64,000 nucleotides of DNA, taken from assembly GCF_963678635.1 (NCBI RefSeq), contig NC_087062.1, positions 63,833,253-63,897,252 on the forward strand. The letters run 5' to 3'. A program made the position numbers and the translations under genes. Position 1 is the stretch's first letter; each line of letters opens with the position of its first letter. Below the pieces are notes generated by a model that had not been told where the DNA came from, made no database searches, and saw only the letters and a list, made by a program, of their open reading frames with translations. Source of the DNA: Symsagittifera roscoffensis. Its lineage: Eukaryota; Xenacoelomorpha; Acoela; Convolutidae. Positions 58,601 to 64,000 of the stretch are shown here, piece after piece.

Positions 58601-59439
58601 ATGAGTTGTCGAAAAATTTCGAAGCACCGGAGGTGCATTAAACTCTAGTATGTTTTTAATTGGCTCTGCAGCTCGTTTTTTGTTTCTTGTTTTGCGAAAA
58701 TCTCGCTGATTTTTTAAGCATTTGTTACCCCTGCGATAAGCAAGGTTGTTGCAATCGGGTGCTAGGCTTTTTTCCCGGAAATAGCATTGTTCTTAGGGAT
58801 CAGCTAGACTCATTTCTAGGCAGCCTCTTTTAGCAACGTATTAACGGCTCTAGATTTTTTGGTGCTTTTTAGCGTTTTAAATAACTTTTCTTTTCACAAT
58901 TTGTTTTATAAGTTGGTTGTAATTTTATAAACTCGATTTGTTAAAGTTTGTTTTTGTTTTGTCTTTTTTGGCTTGATAGGTTTCGGCCTATATTTTTCGA
59001 CTTTCGAGTTCATGAATGCCAGGCCAATTGACAGTCCCGAATGTAAATTTGTAGCTATGATGTAATCATCATGGGAGGAGGAGGGCTGCTCAGTTAACAG
59101 TAGTGTAAAGATGGGACTCATCCATCTATACATAATGTAGAGGGTTTTTTCGTTTCAGCGTTTTTTCCAACAAATTCGAAACCAGCAATTCTATGGTGTG
59201 GTGCTGTCAGGGTTTTTCCATGGTTTGCAATTTTGTCCTCCAAATATATATATCCAAATCTTTTTAAATTTACGAGATATAACAAATTTTATTTGTTTTT
59301 TCAAAATTTATGAAATTTTAGTTATTAAAAAACTTCACAAAATTTGAAGTTTCCAACCCTGTAGTGGAGTGTTGTTAAGTTACTCACAGGAGTTACAGAT
59401 ATTGCCTCTCAATGTGTTTGTTTAGTTTTTCTTCTTCTG

Positions 59440-61110
59440 TCTAGCAGTCCAATCATCCATTCTAGCCATCCATACGACGAGACATCCGTCCATTCAGCGA
59501 GCCGTTTGTTCATCAAGCGATTCATCTAACCAAGCCTTCATCCAACCAGCCAGCAATAAGGCTTAAATTGTCCCGTTCATGTAGCAATCCATCTAGCCAT
59601 CCAGCCAGCTAACTACCCAGTCATCCATCTATTCTTAAAGCGATTCATTCATCAAGCAATCAATCCATCTAGTCATCCATCCACCAAGTCATCCTTCTAT
59701 CTTTTCATCCAACCCTCGATCCAGCCATCCTCCATTGTTCAAGTTATCCAACCAACCAGCTATCCATCGAATCAGCCATCGACCCATTCAATAATCCATC
59801 TTTGTTTTCAGCTATCCATCCATAGAGTCATCGGTCTATTCATACGTGTATCTTTCCATTCATCTAGCAATCCAACTAGCCATTGTGCCATCCATTCATC
59901 CCTCCATCCATCCCTTCAACACTCCTTCCGTGCAGCCATCCATACATCCATCCTTTCACTAGTCTAGCCATCATGCATCTAATAATCCATCAGTGTAGCA
60001 TTCCATTCATCCACTAATCCAACTATCCATCCCTGAAATCACACATTCATTCATCGATCCATTCCTTGTATCAATTCATCCAACCAACGTTTAAACTATC
60101 CAACCATCTAGCCATCCTTTTAACGAACAAGCCATCTATCAAACCATTTGTATATTTTGCCATTAGTTCGTCGAAATAGCTACCCATCCCGCTATTCAAC
60201 CAGCTTTCCATTCATCTAGGAATCCATACAGTCAGATAACCAACTATTCATCCATCCATATGGCCGGAAATTCAATTATCATCCTTCCAAAAATTCATCA
60301 ACATTGCAGCCATAACGCTATCCATCCACCAATTCCTTCATTCATTAACCAGCCATCCATCTTTTCAACTATCTAGCCATCCAACCAACCAGTGTTCCAT
60401 CTAACCAGCATCGATTCATTCATCAGTTCAGCCCTCACTCAAGCGATCAATTACTCCAGCCAGCCATCCATTAATCCGACCAGTCATACATCCAACCAGC
60501 CAAATCTCCTGCCATCCATGCATCCATCTATCCTTGCGACCGTCTACACCAACTCCATACTCCCATGCATCCAGCCAACCGGTCATATAGCAGATATCTA
60601 GCCATCGAATGATGCCAATCAGCCATCTCTCCGATCATTAATCGTTCTAACAAGTCATCAATCCATTTTGCCGTTTAGCCGTCCCTCCATCCCACCCTTT
60701 ATGCATCGAGTCTATCAGCCATCTATCCTTGTAGTTATCCAGCCGGCCATCTACCCAGGCATAAATACCTCTAGCCATTCTACCAGTCATCAGTTCGCTA
60801 AATGCTGCCATCATTCCAACCAGTAATTAATCAAGTCATTGATACATCCAACCAGTAATCCTTCGATCCAGGGATCACTCAAGCTATCGATCTATCCAAC
60901 CATCCATCCAACGAGTAGTGTAGCCATCCATCTAGACAGCCATCTATGCGTCCATCCAGCTATCCATCGATCCTGCCTTCAATCCATCTTTTTGTCCAGC
61001 CACCATGGATGGAGGGTTATGGTTACCTGGTTGTAAGGATGGCCGGATTGATCGATGGATGTATGTATAATTCATACATCCATCTGACCATCTTTACAAC
61101 GAGCTAATCA
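59440..61110. repeat. ATCC-derived degenerate satellite
   Basis: About 1.6 kb is made of variants of CCATCCATCCA, CAACCAGCCA and ATTCATCCA. The sign flips to GGATGG at about 61,005-61,070. The short Ser/Pro/His-rich frames within it (for example at 60392-60601) are products of the repeat. Confidence 0.85.
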
Positions 61111-61726
61111 TCCATCCATCTAACATAGTTTTCTGTTAAACATAAACAATGTCCATTTGCAGGAGCAGTTTTAGCTGCAGTGGGCCTGCTAATATTTACT
61201 GAAAATAACTTGTAGAATTTCGATTAAAGATGAGGGTGAAAAAATCAAGCGTTCAAGTTCATTTACTGATTTAGAGAAACTTTTTTTGTTGTATTTAGGC
61301 AGTTGAAAATCAAGCTTTTTAAAATGAGGTCTTTAAAACGCTATTTGTGATTTCTAAACTGGCAGCTTCAATCCAGCCATTCAGTTTGTTTTCTTGATTC
61401 AAAGGTAAATTGGTTATACGCCGAGTAATTGTTCAAGGCGATAAAAGAGCTATTGCTCGTTTTCTAATAAAAATTCAGTCCAACTCAAACTTCATGAATT
61501 TTAAACGGTATTATTAAAATTAACATGGTAATTTTCGGCTATCAAATTACAGGCCGGATATCCGAGTTACTTTCATAAATAGGCTGATCTTCTCTGCTCT
61601 GTTTCTTTAAGAGACCTTGAATATGACCTCACTTTAACAAATCAAACTACCATTGGTTCTTAGCAAATCAGAATGCTATTCGAGAGCGAAATGAGCTGAA
61701 GATTAGAACTTGTTCAATTTATCATC

Positions 61727-63260
61727 ATGAGTGACGAAGGTGATGCTTGTTTTTACAATGCGAAAGCGCCAGTGGTTAATATCAAGTCCAGCTCTCTGCT
61801 TTGGGGCAGAATACTGTTCGCGTCCGGTAGTCCAGAGAATCTAGCGGCAAACCAGTTCTCGGAGAAGATCTGTGTTCTCAATTTGGGATTCTTCTTGGAA
61901 GTGAAATGTAAGTTAAAATATTTTTGGGCTGGAATCATAGATGAAAAACATGTAGGCTTAAGAAATAAAGAAATTAAAACGGCAACAACACAACTGGTGA
62001 TTTTTGATCGTAAATTCAAATCGTAAGTTTGAATTTTAGGTTGAAAGCGATAGCAAGTTTTTCCTCCTTTCCTTTTTTTTTTAGAAAAAGAGTGATGGAA
62101 GTAGGAAGCGAACCATTAAGACTAAAAGGTTATAATGGCAAAAAAAAATAACCTAACAGCTGCAATCGATGTAGTTTGGGGTTCAGTGTCTCGTCAAATT
62201 CCGTGTAATTCAATGTGAAAATCGCGAAATTTCAGACAAATTTGATAATCTATTGTATGATAACACTATGACTTACGAAGTTCCTGATTTTGCTTAGGCC
62301 ATAGTTCCGTATCCTTTCATAGGAGGTGGTGAGAAAAAATAAATAAATGGCTAAAAATTAGATTTTTTCAGCGCCAGAATCTAATTCAGATAGAGAAACA
62401 CACAGTCTATTGAATCTGCAGAATCGAATTGAGCTTATTACTCATTCAATATTGGGGCTCGTAATTAAAATCAGGAAAAACGCCAACATGTTCCTCTATC
62501 TAGCCCAGAAGGATAAGTTGACCTCTTGTAACAATAACTGGAATGAGACTATTTATCTGCATTCTCACTGGTGTGAGAACTCGATTGTGATGTGGTACAT
62601 TGTACTCAAAATCGGTCATGATACGACATCGTTTGTGCACGAACGATGTGTGGCTGTGTTGCCAAGATCGGAGAAGACAGGAAACAAGGCATTGTTAAGA
62701 ACCATCTTGATAAACATCACTTCTAGGATAATAATAACCTGCTTTCAATTGCTAGTGTTTTACAGAGCAAGCAAAACAAGATAGCAAAACCAGAGATTTT
62801 AAGCATGGACTTCAATTGCTTGAAAAAATTGTCAGTAAACTATTAAAAGATGAAAAAATTAAGTGTGCAAAGCATCGAATAAAAAATGAAGCTAACTGTC
62901 GTGATACCACTTTTTGATTGCTTATAAAAAAAGGTATATACTCATGAAACATGAGGGTGGTTTTTAACTGACAGAGTAGCCAGATGTTCCCTTCTGACGT
63001 CACCGGACAACGCCGCACTCACCTCTGTACTACCGACCTTTAGTCTTCCTTCTGTCACACAATTGACCAAATTCATATTGGACCTAGACTCTCAGTTAGA
63101 GAGCAAGAAACTAAGCTTGAACCGGTGCTACCCCTTAACCAACCCAAATTTACCTCTGTATAGCATTGACGGGAAGCCGTTATGGTTCAACTTGCGATTT
63201 ACTGGAGATCTAGATGTTTCAGATACCGCTATTCAGGTTATTGTTCTTTTCAATGACTGA
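61727..63260 (+). CDS. Three-exon gene, unrecognised 262-aa protein
   Basis: Exons are 61727-61907, 62372-62693 and 62975-63260, with donors GTAAGT and GTTAAG and acceptors TTTTTTCAG and AACTGACAG. Codon phases match at both joins: one base plus two, then two bases plus one. The start MSDEGDACFYNAKAPVVNIK has a plain upstream context. Later parts include LYLAQKDKLTSCNNNWNETI and RFTGDLDVSDTAIQVIVLFN. There is no clear signal peptide or membrane helix, and the mix of beta-prone and helical stretches suggests a soluble folded protein. AATAAA at 63333 follows the stop by about 70 bases. No family is recognised. The second intron is less certain than the first. Confidence 0.6.
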
Positions 63261-63332
63261 AGTTTTTCAATCAGAAAAAACATAGATCAACGTGAACTGG
63301 GGAAAATCCGTGGACTTATGTTCTGAAATCTC

Positions 63333-63338
63333 AATAAA
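63333..63338 (+). terminator. Polyadenylation signal AATAAA
   Basis: The canonical hexamer lies 73 bases past the stop codon of the three-exon gene. It is the only such hexamer in a plausible place for that transcript. Confidence 0.5.
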
Positions 63339-63369
63339 AACAAACAGATATATGAAGTTAGATCAAATT

Positions 63370-63770
63370 AAAAAAATACTTTAAAGTTTGGCCTTCATTA
63401 GGAGCAATGAACGTAGTGAGTACTCTTACATAGGTCTTGATGATTTTTTTAAGGCAGTCTTAAAATTTGTTCACGCTCAATTTTGATTTTCCGAAAAACG
63501 TGATTGACTTCTAAATTCGAAAATGGAGTTTATTTATCAGATTTCTCAGCGAAATGGAAATTTAACCTATTGATCCACTTTTCTCAAATTGGGTGAATTT
63601 TATCAAAAAAGCACCAATCATTAATTGTTCTTGAAATTCAAAGGGCTTTAAGGTCATCTATTATTTTTCTTGCAAATTCCAAAATGTGGAGAAAGACAGA
63701 AATTCAAAACAAGTCACTTTTTTTTTCTGTTTCCTTGCGTTCATTACTCTTCTTACTCATTACTTTCTAA
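63370..63770. repeat. Relative of the 52.8-54.5 kb degenerate repeat
   Basis: GCAATGAACGTAGTGAGTAC, then GAAAAACGTGATTGACTTCT, GATCCACTTTTCTCAAATTG and TGTTTCCTTGCGTTCATT appear in the same order as in 53,220-54,410. It lies between two genes and has no frame. Confidence 0.65.
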
Positions 63771-63871
63771 CTGTCAGTTGGCTTTTTTCTTTATTTAGAT
63801 CAATTTTCCATTGCTCCAAGACAAGAGTCCGTTCTTAAATTTTTAGAACACGGTTTTCTTTTGAATAGAAG

Positions 63872-64000
63872 ATGAATCCGCTGACAGACGTGCATTACTT
63901 CACAGTTGGACCAAGGGGCAAGTATCTTGTTGAGGAGCAGATGTCAGGATCAACTCTGTTATTCTACATTCCCTCCAAACTGTGCTCCGCATATATCAGA
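63872..64000 (+). CDS. First coding exon of a gene continuing past the window (partial)
   Basis: ATG at 63872 opens 43 codons to the right edge without a stop, starting MNPLTDVHYFTVGPRGKYLV and continuing EEQMSGSTLLFYIPSK. A TGAATAG acceptor ends at 63868, three bases before the ATG, so the 5' UTR is spliced on. No signal peptide is evident. The fragment is too short to assign to a family. Confidence 0.55.
   Translation, partial: MNPLTDVHYFTVGPRGKYLVEEQMSGSTLLFYIPSKLCSAYIR

Noticed and set aside
60392-61036. Ser/Pro/His-rich frames in the ATCC satellite
   Set aside because: Products of the repeat, with no independent support.
1-64000. CRISPR arrays, bacterial operons or riboswitches
   Set aside because: The tandem arrays have no unique spacers of regular length, and the genes have introns; the window is eukaryotic.

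Overview
The window looks like nuclear DNA of an AT-rich invertebrate animal. Coding density is low, introns are GT-AG, there are many degenerate repeats, and one gene is a recognisable cytochrome c oxidase subunit 4. Several genes have a 3' splice acceptor a few bases before the start codon, which fits 5'-UTR introns or spliced-leader trans-splicing. I cannot name the species.

Layout. 1-10 kb: AT-rich DNA with a degenerate minisatellite, two inverted copies of a ~500-bp repeat, a segmental duplication, two hAT-type MITEs (one with an intact 8-bp target duplication), and the 3' part of an unrecognised multi-exon gene on the minus strand (exons at 7193-10128). 10.9-15.3 kb: a decayed BEL/Pao LTR retrotransposon on the plus strand, recognisable from gag and integrase C-terminal remnants. 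15.9-16.6 kb: a purine-rich repetitive tract.

16862-43020 is the dominant object: a ~26-kb LTR retroelement on the minus strand. It has TG...CA LTRs of ~0.94 and ~1.02 kb, a short polypurine tract beside the 3' LTR, and a long leader carrying a ~25-bp tandem array. Its gag-protease-RT segment is partly duplicated, and one complete though broken Ty3/Gypsy-type pol (RT-RNase H-integrase-GPY-like region) follows. Downstream of integrase, where simple elements have nothing or an env, lie about 9 kb of further minus-strand coding sequence. This includes a protein with a coiled coil and an SGNH/GDSL-hydrolase domain, and then about 6 kb of protein I do not recognise. Every ORF is broken, so this copy is dead. 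By eye the LTRs differ at about one base in ten, whereas the internal gag duplication differs at about one in twenty.

43-64 kb: mostly intergenic DNA with small genes. These are the COX4 gene (48248-48862), a Cys/His-rich orphan protein (54881-55399), a three-exon gene at 61727-63260 for a 262-aa unknown protein, and the first coding exon of another gene running off the right edge (63872-64000). Between them lie a non-LTR retrotransposon remnant, two tRNA-like fragments, two tandem-repeat blocks (265-bp and ~165-bp units), an ATCC-derived satellite of ~1.6 kb, and several small dispersed repeat families.
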